Assembly (NCBI RefSeq): GCF_003428645.1
Contig: NZ_QVQH01000003.1
Coordinates: forward strand, 124,001-188,000
Source: Geodermatophilus marinus
GTDB taxonomy: Bacteria > Actinomycetota > Actinomycetes > Mycobacteriales > Geodermatophilaceae
DNA: 64,000 bases
Reading direction: 5' to 3'
Below the pieces are notes generated by a model that was not told the origin of the DNA, ran no database searches, and saw only the letters and a list, made by a program, of their open reading frames with translations. Both the position numbers and the translations under genes were made by a program. This document shows, piece by piece, positions 18,177 through 27,435 of this stretch. Each line of letters begins with the position of its first letter. Position 1 is the first letter of the stretch.

Positions 18177-18527
18177 GTGGGCCCCCTGACCTACCTGGCG
18201 CTGCTGGCCGGCTGCCTGGTCGTCACCGCGCCGCTGGAGCTGGTGCTGCGGGTCCGCGTGTACGCCCGCTGGCGGCGGCTGCTCCTGGCGATCGCCCCGG
18301 AGTTCGTCGTCTTCGTCGTCTGGGTGCTGTACGCGATCTCCCAGGGCCACTGGGACTACTCCGCGTCGCTCACCCTCGGCGTCCGGCTGCCCGGCGGTGT
18401 CCCGGTCGAGGAGGTGCTGTTCTTCCTCGTCGTCCCGGTGTGCTCGGTGCTGGCGCTCGAGGCGGTGCGCACGGTGACCGGGTGGGACGCCGGGTACCCG
18501 GCCGAGGAAGCGGAGGTGGGCCGGTGA
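18177..18527 (+). CDS. crtYc: Lycopene cyclase subunit CrtYc
   Basis: 116 residues with three hydrophobic helices. PLELVLRVRVYARWRRLL, the aromatic stretch GHWDYS and PVEEVLFFLVVP are typical of the small heterodimeric lycopene cyclases of actinobacteria; the PVEE acidic pair is the conserved feature of this fold. It works with CrtYd, encoded next, to close the psi ends of lycopene to beta (or epsilon) rings. The GTG start overlaps nothing but lies only 52 nt after the previous stop, and the stop overlaps the crtYd start (GTGA). Confidence 0.9.
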   Translation: MGPLTYLALLAGCLVVTAPLELVLRVRVYARWRRLLLAIAPEFVVFVVWVLYAISQGHWDYSASLTLGVRLPGGVPVEEVLFFLVVPVCSVLALEAVRTVTGWDAGYPAEEAEVGR

Positions 18528-18871
18528 GCTACAGCGCCCTGGCCGTGGCCGCCGTCGTCGCCGTGCTGGTGGTCGACCTGGCCGTCTACCGCACCCGCAT
18601 GGTCACCCGCCCGGTGTTCTGGGTGGCCTACGCGATCATCGTGTCCTTCCAGCTGCTGATGAACGGCGTGCTCACCGGCCTGGACGTGGTGACCTACGAC
18701 CCCGGCACGATCTGGGGGCCGCGGATCGCCTACGCGCCGGTCGAGGACCTGCTGTTCGGCTTCGCCATGGTCACGCTCACCCTGGCCAGCTGGGCGGCGG
18801 TCAACCGGCGGGCGAACACCGCCAGGCGCCGCGGCCTGGACACCCGCACCCGGCGGTCGAGCACCCGGTAG
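18524..18871 (+). CDS. crtYd: Lycopene cyclase subunit CrtYd
   Basis: 115 residues with three membrane helices. RPVFWVAYAIIVSFQLLMNG and APVEDLLFGFAMVTLTLASW contain the second conserved acidic motif (PVED) of the heterodimeric cyclase. The basic tail after the last helix (NRRANTARRRGLDT...) is coded by DNA that also encodes the end of CrtB on the opposite strand: the two genes converge and overlap by 142 bp. GTG 18524 overlaps the crtYc stop. Confidence 0.9.
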   Translation: MSYSALAVAAVVAVLVVDLAVYRTRMVTRPVFWVAYAIIVSFQLLMNGVLTGLDVVTYDPGTIWGPRIAYAPVEDLLFGFAMVTLTLASWAAVNRRANTARRRGLDTRTRRSSTR

Positions 18872-19683
18872 TCGGCCCGCTCGATCTCGGTGAGGATGCC
18901 GCCGTACAGGGCGGTGGCCGCCCGCACGCAGTCCCGCGACCCCGGCGCCAGCATCGGCGTCCCCGGGGCGGCGTCGTCGTAGCGGCGGCGCACGATCGCC
19001 ACCATCTCGCGCATGAGCCCCCGGAACCGGGCGTCGTGGTGCCTGGCGGCGAGCTGCTCGCGGGTCACGCCGTGCGCGGCCATCACGTCGGCGGGCAGGT
19101 AGACCCGGCCGCGGTCGACGTCCTCGGCGACGTCGCGGAGGAAGTTGGTCAGCTGGAAGGCCTCGCCCAGGGCGATCGCGTGCGGCGCGGCCTCCTCCCG
19201 GGCCACGCCGGGGGCGGTGCCGAGCACCGGGAGGACCTGCAGGCCGATGACCGCCGCCGAGCCCCACATGTAGCGGTCGAGGGCGTCCATGTCGGCGTAG
19301 CCGGTGACCTCGAGGTCGCTGGTCATGGCGGCCAGGAAGTCGACCAGGTGCTCGACCGGGATCGCGTAGCGGCGGTAGGTGTGCACCAGGGCCAGGCGCA
19401 CGGGGTCGTCGGACCAGCCGGCCTCCAGCTCGGCGAGGGCGGCCCGCGACCAGTCACCCAGGTCGCCGACGGGGTCGGGCCCGGGGTGGTCGACCAGGTC
19501 GTCGGCGGTGCGGGCGGCGGCGTAGAGGGCGTGCACCGCCGGGCGGCGGTCGGGGGTCAGCAGCCGGGTGGCCAGGTGGTAGCTCTTCCCGTGCGCGGCG
19601 GCGATGCGGGCGCAGTGCCGGTAGGACGCGTCGAGGCGGGCCTGCCGGGCGGCGGTCGTCGGCGGGGGGCCGGTGAGCGTCAC
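18730..19683 (-). CDS. crtB: Phytoene synthase
   Basis: 317 residues. It condenses two geranylgeranyl diphosphates head to head to phytoene. The squalene/phytoene synthase fold shows HGKSYHLATRLLTPDRR, the first aspartate motif ARTADDLVD (about 57-65) and the second region LGEAFQLTNFLRDVAEDVDRGRVYLP. GTG 19683 overlaps the crtI stop. The last roughly 45 residues lie antisense to crtYd and include an extension (VTMAKPNSRSSTGA) after the normal family end. Confidence 0.93.
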   Translation of the reverse strand: MTLTGPPPTTAARQARLDASYRHCARIAAAHGKSYHLATRLLTPDRRPAVHALYAAARTADDLVDHPGPDPVGDLGDWSRAALAELEAGWSDDPVRLALVHTYRRYAIPVEHLVDFLAAMTSDLEVTGYADMDALDRYMWGSAAVIGLQVLPVLGTAPGVAREEAAPHAIALGEAFQLTNFLRDVAEDVDRGRVYLPADVMAAHGVTREQLAARHHDARFRGLMREMVAIVRRRYDDAAPGTPMLAPGSRDCVRAATALYGGILTEIERADYRVLDRRVRVSRPRRLAVFARRLTAAQLARVSVTMAKPNSRSSTGA

Positions 19684-21215
19684 CGGGTCCCCTCCAGCCG
19701 GGCGGGGGCGGCCGTGCCGGCGCGCTGCACCGGGCCGGTGATGCGCTCGGCGGCCAGCCGGCCGCTGATGAGCACCATCGGGACGCCGACCCCCGGCTGC
19801 ACCGAGGAGCCCGCGAGGACGACGTTCTCCGGGCCCGAGCGCGGCAGCGTGGGCGGGCGGAACGGCCCCGTCTGGCCGAAGGTGTGCGCCAGGGCGAACG
19901 GCGTGCCGGCCGCCATGCCCTGCGCGGCCCACGTCAGCGGTGTGTCCATGCGCTCCACCTCGATCGCGCCGGTGATCCCGGCCCAGCCCCGCGCCTCCAG
20001 CACGGCGAGCAGCTCGTCGCGGTAGCGGGGGGCCAGCGCCGCCCAGTCCAGGTCGGGGTTGCCGCCGCTGCGCCGGTCCAGGTTGGGGGTCGGCGCGACG
20101 ACGCTCAGCACCTGCCCGCCCTCCGGGGCCAGGGACCGGTCCGTGGCCGACGGCATGCTGACCAGCAGGCTCGGGTCGGTCATGGGCCGGCCCAGCCGGG
20201 TCAGCTCGTCGAAGACCTCGCGCCAGGCCGCGCCGAAGGTGATGGTGTGGTGCGCCTGCCCGGGCAGCTCGGTCCGCACGCCGACGTGCAGGGCCACGCA
20301 GGAGGGGGAGTGGACCGGCCGGCGGGGCCCGCGCAGCCCCGGCACCAGCCGGTGCGGCGCGTCGGCGGTGACGACGACCGCGTCGGCCGGCAGCCGGCCG
20401 CCGTCCTCGGTGCGGACGGCGGTGACCCGGGATCCGCGGGTTTCCAGCGCCGTCACGCCGCAGTCGTACCGCAGCGTGACCCCGGCGTCGGCCGCCGCGG
20501 CCGCGAGCGCCCGGGGCACCGCGGCGATGCCGCCCACCGGGTGGTGCACGCCGGCGCCGATGTCGAGCTGGGCGATGACCGCGTAGGCGGCGATGGCCCG
20601 GAACGGGCTGACCCCGGCGTAGAGGGCCTGGAAGCTGAACAGCCGGCGCAGCCGGTCGTCGGTGAAGGCGCGCTCGACGTGCCGTGACAGCCGGCCGAAG
20701 CCGCCCCGGCGGACCAGCCGCACGAGCTCGGGGCCGAGCAGGTCCAGCGGGGTGTCGAGGTTGCGGTCGATGAACGTGCCGCGCTGCAGCCGGTAGAGGT
20801 CGGCGAGGTCGGCGAGGTAGCGGCGCAGCGCGGCGGCCTCGGCCGGCCCGCACAGCGCCTCCACCTCGGCGGCGAAGGCGTCGGGGTCGGCGCGCACGTC
20901 CAGGTGCGAGCCGTCGGCGAACTGCGCCCGGTAGCTGGTCTCCAGCGGGAGGAGCTCGAGGCGGTCGGTGAGGTCCTCGCCCACCGCGGCCAGGGTGTCG
21001 GCGAGGACCTCGGGGGCGGTGAACACCGAGGGGCCGGTGTCGAGGGCGTAGCCGCGGTCCTCGACCCGGCCGGCCCGGCCGCCCGGCCCGGGCCCGCGCT
21101 CGACGACGGTGACCTCGCGCCCGGCGCCGCGCAGGCGCAGCGCGGTGGCCAGCCCGGCGAGCCCGGCGCCGACGACGACGACCCGGTCGGTGCGCCCGGG
21201 AACGGTGCGGACCAT
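19680..21215 (-). CDS. crtI: Phytoene desaturase (CrtI)
   Basis: 511 residues. It is an FAD-dependent desaturase converting phytoene to lycopene. The N-terminal dinucleotide-binding motif VVVVGAGLAGLATALRL is followed by ERGPGPGGRAGR and the TGPSVFT substrate-domain start. The C-terminal family signature appears as NVVLAGSSVQPGVGVPMVLISG. The ATG overlaps the crtE stop by one base (TGATG) and its own stop overlaps crtB, so crtE-crtI-crtB form a coupled operon. Confidence 0.95.
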   Translation of the reverse strand: MVRTVPGRTDRVVVVGAGLAGLATALRLRGAGREVTVVERGPGPGGRAGRVEDRGYALDTGPSVFTAPEVLADTLAAVGEDLTDRLELLPLETSYRAQFADGSHLDVRADPDAFAAEVEALCGPAEAAALRRYLADLADLYRLQRGTFIDRNLDTPLDLLGPELVRLVRRGGFGRLSRHVERAFTDDRLRRLFSFQALYAGVSPFRAIAAYAVIAQLDIGAGVHHPVGGIAAVPRALAAAAADAGVTLRYDCGVTALETRGSRVTAVRTEDGGRLPADAVVVTADAPHRLVPGLRGPRRPVHSPSCVALHVGVRTELPGQAHHTITFGAAWREVFDELTRLGRPMTDPSLLVSMPSATDRSLAPEGGQVLSVVAPTPNLDRRSGGNPDLDWAALAPRYRDELLAVLEARGWAGITGAIEVERMDTPLTWAAQGMAAGTPFALAHTFGQTGPFRPPTLPRSGPENVVLAGSSVQPGVGVPMVLISGRLAAERITGPVQRAGTAAPARLEGTR

Positions 21216-22408
21216 CAGGCGGTGCGGCTGGTCGCGGCCACGGCCAGCGCGTCGAGCGCGGCGCGGGCGGGCGCGGTCACCGGGGCGGCGGCGATGCCGC
21301 TGCGGGCCAGGGCGGTGCGCTCGGTGATCCGCTCCTCGACCCGGGCGCGGGCGCCGGTGGTCTCGATCAGCCGCCGCAGCGCCTCGAAGTCCTCCGGCCC
21401 GGCTTCGGCGTTGCCCAGCAGGTCGGCCAGCAGCCGGCGGCCAGCGGCGTCGGCGGCCTCCTCGGCGAGGGCGATGAGCAGGGTCCGCTTGCCCTCGCGC
21501 AGGTCGTCGTCGGCGGACTTGCCGGTCACCGAGGGGTCGCCGAACACCCCGAGGACGTCGTCGCGCAGCTGGAACGCCTCGCCGAGCGGCAAGCCGATCG
21601 CCGTGCACACCTCCGCGGCGCGCTCCCCGGCGCCGGCGATGGCCGCCCCGAGCTGCAGCGGCCGCTGCACGGTGTAGCCGGCGCTCTTGTAGCGGGCCAC
21701 GGTGAGCGCGCCGTGGGGGCCGGGCAGCCCTCCGGCGGCGCGCAGCAGGTCGAGGTACTGGCCGGCGGTGACCTCGGTGCGCATCGTGTCCCAGACCCCC
21801 CGGGCGCGGGTCAGGGCGGCGGGGGAGATGCCCGAGCGCCGCAGCAGCTCGTCGGACCAGACCAGGGCGAGGTCGCCGACGAGGATGGCGGCGCCCACCC
21901 CGAAGGCCTCGCCGTCCCCGGCCAGCGCGGAGTCGCCGTGCAGCCGGGCGAAGCCGACGTGCGTGGCGGCGCGGCCCCGGCGGGTCACCGCGCCGTCCAT
22001 GACGTCGTCGTGGACCAGCGCGCTGGCGTGCACGAACTCCAGCGCGGCGACGGCCCGCAGGACGGCGGCGTCGTCCTCGGCGGGACCCTCGCCGGTGAGG
22101 CCGCGCCAGCCCCAGTAGGCGAACAGGGGGCGCAGCCGCTTGCCGCCGTCGGCCAGGGCGCACAGCTCGTCGATGACCGGGGTGAGCGCCGGGTCCATCG
22201 CGGCGAGGGTCTCGCGCTGGCGGCCGAGGAACTCCTCCAGCGCGTCGGCCACCGCCGCCCGGACCCGGGCGACGTCGGCCGCGTCCTCGGGCGGGGCCGG
22301 GGGTACAGGCCTCGGCACGCGCTGCTGCTCCCCGGTCGTCACCGTCCGAGTATCGCCCGAACCCGATCGGCGGGGCACGACCGGCTGGTGGTGGTCGATC
22401 AAGGTCAC
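21215..22408 (-). CDS. crtE: Geranylgeranyl diphosphate synthase (CrtE/IdsA-like)
   Basis: 397 residues. It is a trans-polyprenyl synthase that supplies C20 diphosphate for carotenoids. [14 protein letters not shown], the first Asp-rich motif VHDDVMD with [21 protein letters not shown] and the second motif [12 protein letters not shown] are present; DDxxGxxGD is the usual form in actinobacterial enzymes. The position matches idsA2 (Rv2173) between the Rv2175c-like gene and MTHFR. GTG 22408 has a GGGAGGA ribosome-binding site, while an in-frame GTG at 22342 is an alternative that would remove a 22-residue unstructured leader. Confidence 0.93.
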   Translation of the reverse strand: MTLIDHHQPVVPRRSGSGDTRTVTTGEQQRVPRPVPPAPPEDAADVARVRAAVADALEEFLGRQRETLAAMDPALTPVIDELCALADGGKRLRPLFAYWGWRGLTGEGPAEDDAAVLRAVAALEFVHASALVHDDVMDGAVTRRGRAATHVGFARLHGDSALAGDGEAFGVGAAILVGDLALVWSDELLRRSGISPAALTRARGVWDTMRTEVTAGQYLDLLRAAGGLPGPHGALTVARYKSAGYTVQRPLQLGAAIAGAGERAAEVCTAIGLPLGEAFQLRDDVLGVFGDPSVTGKSADDDLREGKRTLLIALAEEAADAAGRRLLADLLGNAEAGPEDFEALRRLIETTGARARVEERITERTALARSGIAAAPVTAPARAALDALAVAATSRTA

Positions 22409-22498
22409 GGGTCCTCCCGGGGCGGACGGTGCGCGGCTTCCGCGCTCCCTTCGCCCGGGTGCCCGGGGACGGATGCACCGGTGCGGCGGGCCGCTCCG

Positions 22499-22504
22499 TA
22501 TCCT
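22499..22504 (+). promoter_or_regulatory. -10 box TATCCT before the MTHFR gene
   Basis: TATCCT lies 8 nt before the GTG at 22513 with no Shine-Dalgarno sequence, pointing to a leaderless or near-leaderless transcript. It sits in the 104-bp divergent region shared with crtE. Confidence 0.5.
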
Positions 22505-22512
22505 CGGGACCC

Positions 22513-23448
22513 GTGACGCGGACCGTGCGGGACCTGCTCGCCGAGGGCCGGCCCACGTGGTCGTTCGAGTTCTTCCCGCCCCGGACCCCCGAGGGCGCCG
22601 AGCAGCTGTGGACCGCGCTGCGGCAGCTGGAGCGGCTGCAGCCGTCGTTCGTGTCGGTGACCTACGGCGCCGGCGGCTCCACCCGCGAGGGCACCGTCTC
22701 GGTGACCGAGCGGATCGCCACGGAGACGACGATGACCCCGCTGGCGCACCTGACGGCGGTCGACCACAGCGTCGCCGAGCTGCGGCACGTGGTCAGCCGG
22801 CTGGCCGCGGCCGGGGTGCGCAACCTGCTCGCGCTGCGCGGCGACCCGCCGGGTGCCGACCCGCAGGCCGAGTGGGTCCCGCACCCGGAGGGGCTGCGGT
22901 ACGCCGCCGAGCTGGTCGAGCTGATCCGCGCCATGGGCGACTTCTCCGTCGGGGTGGCGGCCTTCCCGGAGCGCCACCCGCGCTCGCCGGACTTCGAGAC
23001 CGACGTCGAGATGTTCGTGCGCAAGTGCCGGGCCGGGGCCGACTTCGCCATCACGCAGATGTTCTTCCGGGCCGAGGACTACCTGCGGCTGCGCGACCGG
23101 GTCGCCGGGCGCGGCTGCGACGTCCCGGTGATCGCCGGGGTCATGCCGGTCACCAACGCGCGGCAGATCACCCGCATCGTGCAGCTGTCCGGGCAGGCCT
23201 TCCCGGAGCCGCTCGCGGCCCGGTTCGCCGAGCTCGACGGCGACCGCCCCGAGGACAGGGCCGCGGTGCGCGCCTACGGCGTCGAGGTGGCCACCGAGCT
23301 GTGCCGGACGCTGCTGGCCGAGGGCGTGCCCGGCATCCACTTCATCACCATGAACCGGTCGACGGCGACGCGCGAGGTCCACGCGAACCTCACGGCGGGC
23401 CCGGCCGCCCGGGACGCCGACCTCGCCGCCGTCCCCGTCACTTCCTGA
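22513..23448 (+). CDS. metF: 5,10-Methylenetetrahydrofolate reductase-like protein
   Basis: 311 residues. [43 protein letters not shown] and [16 protein letters not shown] are the FAD and folate-binding segments of MetF, which reduces methylene-THF to methyl-THF for methionine synthesis. It occupies the place of Rv2172c in the mycobacterial neighbourhood. Its end overlaps the next, convergent gene by 11 bp. With glyA nearby it adds a folate theme to the locus, but the genes are not in one operon. Confidence 0.9.
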   Translation: MTRTVRDLLAEGRPTWSFEFFPPRTPEGAEQLWTALRQLERLQPSFVSVTYGAGGSTREGTVSVTERIATETTMTPLAHLTAVDHSVAELRHVVSRLAAAGVRNLLALRGDPPGADPQAEWVPHPEGLRYAAELVELIRAMGDFSVGVAAFPERHPRSPDFETDVEMFVRKCRAGADFAITQMFFRAEDYLRLRDRVAGRGCDVPVIAGVMPVTNARQITRIVQLSGQAFPEPLAARFAELDGDRPEDRAAVRAYGVEVATELCRTLLAEGVPGIHFITMNRSTATREVHANLTAGPAARDADLAAVPVTS

Positions 23449-24100
23449 GCTGCACCGCGGGGTCGCCCGGCGCCCGCGACCCGTCCGCGGCCGCCGCGGC
23501 GGCCGCGGCGGCCCGGAGCAGCGCCTGCCGCTCGGCGGCGTACCCGCCGAGGACGCCGACGACCGGCAGGTTGGACAGCGCCCGGTGCCGCAGCTTCCCC
23601 TTGGGGCGGGCGTCGAGCGCGTCGTCGATGCGGGAGAGCAGGCGGGCCACCCGCCAGAGGGTGCGCAGGTTGCCCCGCACCCCGGCGCGCCGGTCCCGCG
23701 GGCCCAGGGCCTCCTCGGCGTAGACCCCCTTCTCGCGCGCGAGCAGCGGGCGGACCCGGTCGGCCGGGAGGTCGCGGGCCAGCAGCACGCGGGCGAGCAG
23801 GGCGACCCGCTCGGCGGGATCGTCCACGGCGTGCTCGACGGCCACCCCGCCGACGACCAGCGACTGCGCCGCGGCGCCGAAGGCGTTCTGCAGCGGCAGC
23901 AGGTCGGCGAGCTTGCCGATGAACCGCGGGGCGGCGCCGGTCACGGCCAGGACCCGGGGGAGCCGGTGGGCCCACCACCGGTCGCGCTCGGCCTGCGGCC
24001 GGGCCGGGGGGCGGCCCAGCCGGCGCACGAGGGGGCGGGTCAGCCGGTCGACGCGGCGGAGGACGTCGACGACGACCGCGTCGCTGATGGGGGGCGCCAT
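23438..24100 (-). CDS. Conserved-looking hypothetical protein, helical
   Basis: 220 residues with no family I can name. It is Arg/Ala-rich and helical, with a moderately hydrophobic centre ([17 protein letters not shown], about 79-95), a patch [15 protein letters not shown] (about 41-55) and a C-terminal [17 protein letters not shown] before a run of nine alanines. No signal peptide and no clear membrane helix. The tail-to-tail overlap with metF and the clean ATG argue for a real gene. Function not assigned. Confidence 0.65.
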   Translation of the reverse strand: MAPPISDAVVVDVLRRVDRLTRPLVRRLGRPPARPQAERDRWWAHRLPRVLAVTGAAPRFIGKLADLLPLQNAFGAAAQSLVVGGVAVEHAVDDPAERVALLARVLLARDLPADRVRPLLAREKGVYAEEALGPRDRRAGVRGNLRTLWRVARLLSRIDDALDARPKGKLRHRALSNLPVVGVLGGYAAERQALLRAAAAAAAAADGSRAPGDPAVQLRK

Positions 24101-24287
24101 GGCCCGGGGCTACCCGCGGCCGCCGGTCGGCCATGCACCGGGCGTCGGGCGCGTGCTCGCCGACCTCGCCGTGCGCCCGCCGGCCCCGCGGTCCACGGCG
24201 GAGCCGGCGACCGCGACGCGGAGCCGCCCCCGCCCGCCGGCCCGGGCCCGGGCGGCGGCCCGCGCGCGGGTCGGGTAGACCTCGGGC

Positions 24288-25778
24288 ATGCAGCTCGAGG
24301 TGGTCACCACGTCCGGGGTCGTCCGCGGCGCCCCCAGCGGTCCCGTCGTCGCCTTCAAGGGCATCCCCTACGCCGCGCCGCCGTTCGGCGACCTGCGCTT
24401 CGCCGCGCCCGCCCCGGCGCCCCGCTGGGAGGGGGTGCGGGACTGCTCCGGGTACGGCCCCACCGCGCTCAAGCCCCCGTACCCCGTGCCCGTGGACGCG
24501 CTGCTGCCCGAGCCGGTGATCCCGGGCGAGGACGTGCTCAACCTCAACGTCTGGACCCCGGACCCGGGGGCCGGGGGCCTGCCGGTGATGGTGTGGATCC
24601 ACGGCGGGGCCTTCGTCAACGGCTCGGGCGCGGTGCCGGTGTACGACGGGACGGCGTTCGCGCGCGACGGCATCGTGCTGGTGACCGTCAACTACCGGCT
24701 GGGCGTCGACGGCTTCCTGCACTTCGACGACGACGGCCCGGCCCACCGCGGGCTGCTGGACCAGGTCGCCGCGCTGCAGTGGGTCCGGGACAACATCGCG
24801 GCCTTCGGCGGGGACCCGGACCGGGTCACGATCGCCGGCGAGTCCGCGGGGGCGATGAGCGTGACGTCGCTGCTGTCGATGCCGCGGGCGGCCGGGCTGT
24901 TCCGGCGGGCGGTGGCCCAGAGCGGCGCCGGGCACCACGCGCTGTCCCCGGCCACCGCGCACCGGGTGGCCGGGTACCTCGGCCAGCGGCTGGGCGTGCC
25001 GCCGACCCGGGAGGCGCTGGCCGCGGTGCCGGTGGAGGAGCTGGTGGCCGCGCAGCGGGCGCTGTCCGTGGAGGCCGCCACCGTCCCGGACCCGGCGCGG
25101 TGGGGCGAGATCACGCTCAACGCGATGGTCTTCGAGCCCGTCGTCGACGGCGACGTGCTGCCCGCCCTGCCGATCACCGCGGTCGCGGCCGGGGCCGGGG
25201 CGGACGTCGACGTGCTGGTGGGGAGCAACACCGACGAGCACACCCTCTTCCTCGTCCCCAACGGGGTGGCCGACGTGGTCACCGAGCAGGCGCTGCACAT
25301 GGTCCTGGCCGGCTACGGGGTGCCGGCCGGCGCCGCCCTCGCCGCCTACCGCGCCGACGCCCCCACGGCCTCGCCCGGTGACCTGCTGGTCCGGGCCGCC
25401 ACGGACTGGTTCTTCCGCATCCCGGCGGTGCGGCTCGCCGAGGCGCGGCAGGGAGGGCCGGGGCGGACCTTCGTCTACGAGTTCGCCTGGCCCAGCCCGC
25501 AGTTCGGCGGCCGGCTCGGGGCCTGCCACGCCCTGGAGATCGCCTTCGCCTTCGACACCCTGGGCGCCGAGGGGGTCGAGCCGATGGCGGGGCCGGCGGC
25601 GCCGCAGGAGCTCGCCGACGCCATGCACGCCGCCTGGGTGGCGTTCGTGCGGGACGGCGACCCGGGCTGGCCGCCGTACGACACGGCCAAGCGGCCGGTG
25701 CAGGTGTTCGGCGTCCCCGGCGGGGTGGTGGCCGACCCGCGGGCGGGCCAGCGGGAGCTGTGGGAGGGCGTCCGGTAG
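24288..25778 (+). CDS. Type B carboxylesterase
   Basis: 496 residues, usual for the family. FKGIPYAAPPFGDLRF opens the fold; the oxyanion hole is WIHGGAFVNGS, the nucleophile is Ser in TIAGESAGAMSV (about residue 187), the acidic member lies in GSNTDEHTLF and the histidine in LGACHALEIAF. It hydrolyses carboxylic esters of unknown identity, and no signal peptide is seen, so it acts in the cytoplasm. The 187 bp before it hold the divergent promoters; TAGACC 6 nt before the ATG is a poor -10. Confidence 0.93.
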   Translation: MQLEVVTTSGVVRGAPSGPVVAFKGIPYAAPPFGDLRFAAPAPAPRWEGVRDCSGYGPTALKPPYPVPVDALLPEPVIPGEDVLNLNVWTPDPGAGGLPVMVWIHGGAFVNGSGAVPVYDGTAFARDGIVLVTVNYRLGVDGFLHFDDDGPAHRGLLDQVAALQWVRDNIAAFGGDPDRVTIAGESAGAMSVTSLLSMPRAAGLFRRAVAQSGAGHHALSPATAHRVAGYLGQRLGVPPTREALAAVPVEELVAAQRALSVEAATVPDPARWGEITLNAMVFEPVVDGDVLPALPITAVAAGAGADVDVLVGSNTDEHTLFLVPNGVADVVTEQALHMVLAGYGVPAGAALAAYRADAPTASPGDLLVRAATDWFFRIPAVRLAEARQGGPGRTFVYEFAWPSPQFGGRLGACHALEIAFAFDTLGAEGVEPMAGPAAPQELADAMHAAWVAFVRDGDPGWPPYDTAKRPVQVFGVPGGVVADPRAGQRELWEGVR

Positions 25779-25802
25779 GCCGGGCGACGCGCCGGCCCGG
25801 CC
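25778..25802. terminator. Hairpin between convergent esterase and lipase genes
   Basis: 8-bp arms GGCCGGGC and GCCCGGCC surround a 9-nt loop in the 37-bp gap between the two stop codons, so it could stop transcription from both sides. Confidence 0.5.
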
Positions 25803-25815
25803 GCATGCGGTCGCG

Positions 25816-26601
25816 TCAGCCGGTCAGCCGGGCGCAGTCGTCCGGGCCGAGGGGGACGGGGGCCCCGGCGCCGAGCTGGGTGACCACCATGGCCTGCACG
25901 AGCCGGTCGCGGGGCAGGTCGGTGTGGCCCACGCGGGCGTCGCCGCACACCGACTGCACCGGCAGGTCCAGCGCGCCCTCCAACCGGGCGGACCCCGGCG
26001 GGCGGACCGTCTCGTCGCCGGTGGTCCAGATCGACACCCAGTCCGGGCCCGCCGGCGTCTCGTCGCCGGCGTTGAGCGCGGCCAGGACGGGGCTGGCGGT
26101 GCCCAGTTGGCGGCAGGCCTCCGGGCAGCGCTCCGGGGCCAGGCCGGCGGCCAGGTCGGCCAGCGTCGTCCCGTGGTGCGGCGAGCCGAGGGTGACCACC
26201 CGGCGGGCGACGTCCGCGCCGCCGCCGGCGACCCACAGCCGGGCCACCACCCCGCCGGCCGAGTAGCCGACGACGTCGGCGGCCGCGGCCCTGGTGCGCT
26301 CGAGCGCCGCGTCGACGGCGGTGGCCAGCGCCGCGGCCGAGACCGCGAGGTCGCCGGTGCCGTCGCCCGGCAGCGCCACCACGGTGGCGTCCCGGCCCTC
26401 GGCGCCCAGCCGCTCGGCCAGCGGCTGCAGCGCGGCGGTGGACCCGCCGTAGCCGGGGACGAGCAGCACCGGGCCGGGCCGGGGCGCCGGGTCGGCCGCC
26501 GCCCCGCCGCCGGTGCCCGAGCAGCCGCCGGCCAGGAGGGTGACGGTGGTGAGGAGGGCGGTGCCGAGGGCGGCGGCGCGGGCTCGGCGGACGGCGGGCA
26601 C
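25816..26601 (-). CDS. Secreted lipoprotein alpha/beta-hydrolase (lipase-like)
   Basis: 261 residues. A signal peptide ends in a lipobox (LLAGGCSG, Cys about 27), so it should be lipid-anchored outside the membrane. The hydrolase fold shows VLLVPGYGGS near the oxyanion hole, the nucleophile in VVGYSAGGVVA (about 120) and SPHHGTT, as in secreted triacylglycerol lipases. GHTDLPRD near the end provides the likely catalytic histidine. Cysteines in CPEACRQ and CGDA may form disulfides. Natural ester substrate unknown. Confidence 0.88.
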   Translation of the reverse strand: MPAVRRARAAALGTALLTTVTLLAGGCSGTGGGAAADPAPRPGPVLLVPGYGGSTAALQPLAERLGAEGRDATVVALPGDGTGDLAVSAAALATAVDAALERTRAAAADVVGYSAGGVVARLWVAGGGADVARRVVTLGSPHHGTTLADLAAGLAPERCPEACRQLGTASPVLAALNAGDETPAGPDWVSIWTTGDETVRPPGSARLEGALDLPVQSVCGDARVGHTDLPRDRLVQAMVVTQLGAGAPVPLGPDDCARLTG

Positions 26602-26659
26602 CGCCCCACTGTCCCCGACGCGGGCCGGCCTGGTGGACTGCCCGGCATGGGGACCCGCC

Positions 26660-27322
26660 GTGCTCAGCCGTGACGAGTACCTCGCCGAGTGGTCGCGGTG
26701 GCACGGCGGCGCCGGCGCCGACGGCAGCCGGCTGGTGCGCGGCTGGCTGTCGATGTCCTACGCGCTGGCCCGGCCGGTCGCCGGGACGCCGCCGGTGGTC
26801 GCCACGGCGCTGGGGCTGGCGGTGGCCGTGGCCGCCGTCGTCCCCGCCGCCGCCGGCGGGGCCTGGCTGGTGGCGGCCGGCGTCCTCGTCGGGGTGTCGG
26901 CGGTCCTCGACTCGCTCGACGGCGTCCTCGCCATCGCCGGTGGGCGGGCGTCGCGGCGCGGTTACGTGCTCGACTCGACCGTCGACCGGCTCAGCGAGGC
27001 CGCGTTCGCCGCCGCCCTGTGGGTCGCCGGCGCACCGGGCTGGCTGGCCGCCGCCTTCGGCGCGCTGTGCTGGCTGCCCGAGTACCTCCGGGCCCGCGCC
27101 GGGTCGGCCGGGGTGCGCGAGACCGGCGTGCTCTCGGTCTGGGAGCGGCCGACCCGGGTGGCCATGGCCGGCTTCACCCTCGGCGGGGCCGGTGTGGTCA
27201 GCGCCGCGGACGCCGACCTGGTCGCCCCCGTGGTGACCGCAGGCACCGCGGTGGGGTCGCTGCTGGGCGCGATCGCGCTGGTCCAGCTGGGGGTCGCGCT
27301 GCGCCGGGCCCTCGGCGACTGA
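26660..27322 (+). CDS. CDP-alcohol phosphatidyltransferase family membrane protein
   Basis: 220 residues, mainly membrane helices. The family motif is recognisable at about 78-105: DSLDG, then eight residues, then GYVLDSTVD, giving the metal-binding aspartates. The usual AR after DGxx is AI here, a change in one conserved position. Such enzymes swap CMP of a CDP-alcohol for another alcohol in phospholipid synthesis, but substrate cannot be told. GTG 26660 is chosen (MLSRDEYLAEWSRWHGG); the frame is open further up, overlapping the divergent lipase start. Confidence 0.8.
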   Translation: MLSRDEYLAEWSRWHGGAGADGSRLVRGWLSMSYALARPVAGTPPVVATALGLAVAVAAVVPAAAGGAWLVAAGVLVGVSAVLDSLDGVLAIAGGRASRRGYVLDSTVDRLSEAAFAAALWVAGAPGWLAAAFGALCWLPEYLRARAGSAGVRETGVLSVWERPTRVAMAGFTLGGAGVVSAADADLVAPVVTAGTAVGSLLGAIALVQLGVALRRALGD

Positions 27323-27356
27323 CCGGGGCCGGGCGGCGCCGCGGGCCCGCGGGCCC

Positions 27357-27362
27357 TACGCT
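27357..27362 (+). promoter_or_regulatory. -10 box TACGCT for adenosine kinase
   Basis: TACGCT lies about 73 nt before the GTG of the kinase, which has its own GAGGAG ribosome-binding site. A GGGCCCGCGGGCCC hairpin just before it may end the preceding transcript. Confidence 0.4.
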
Positions 27363-27435
27363 TTGGCCGTCACCTCGCGTTCACCGGACCGACCCCGCAG
27401 GACGTGCCACCGACCGCCCACCCGAGGAGCGCCCC

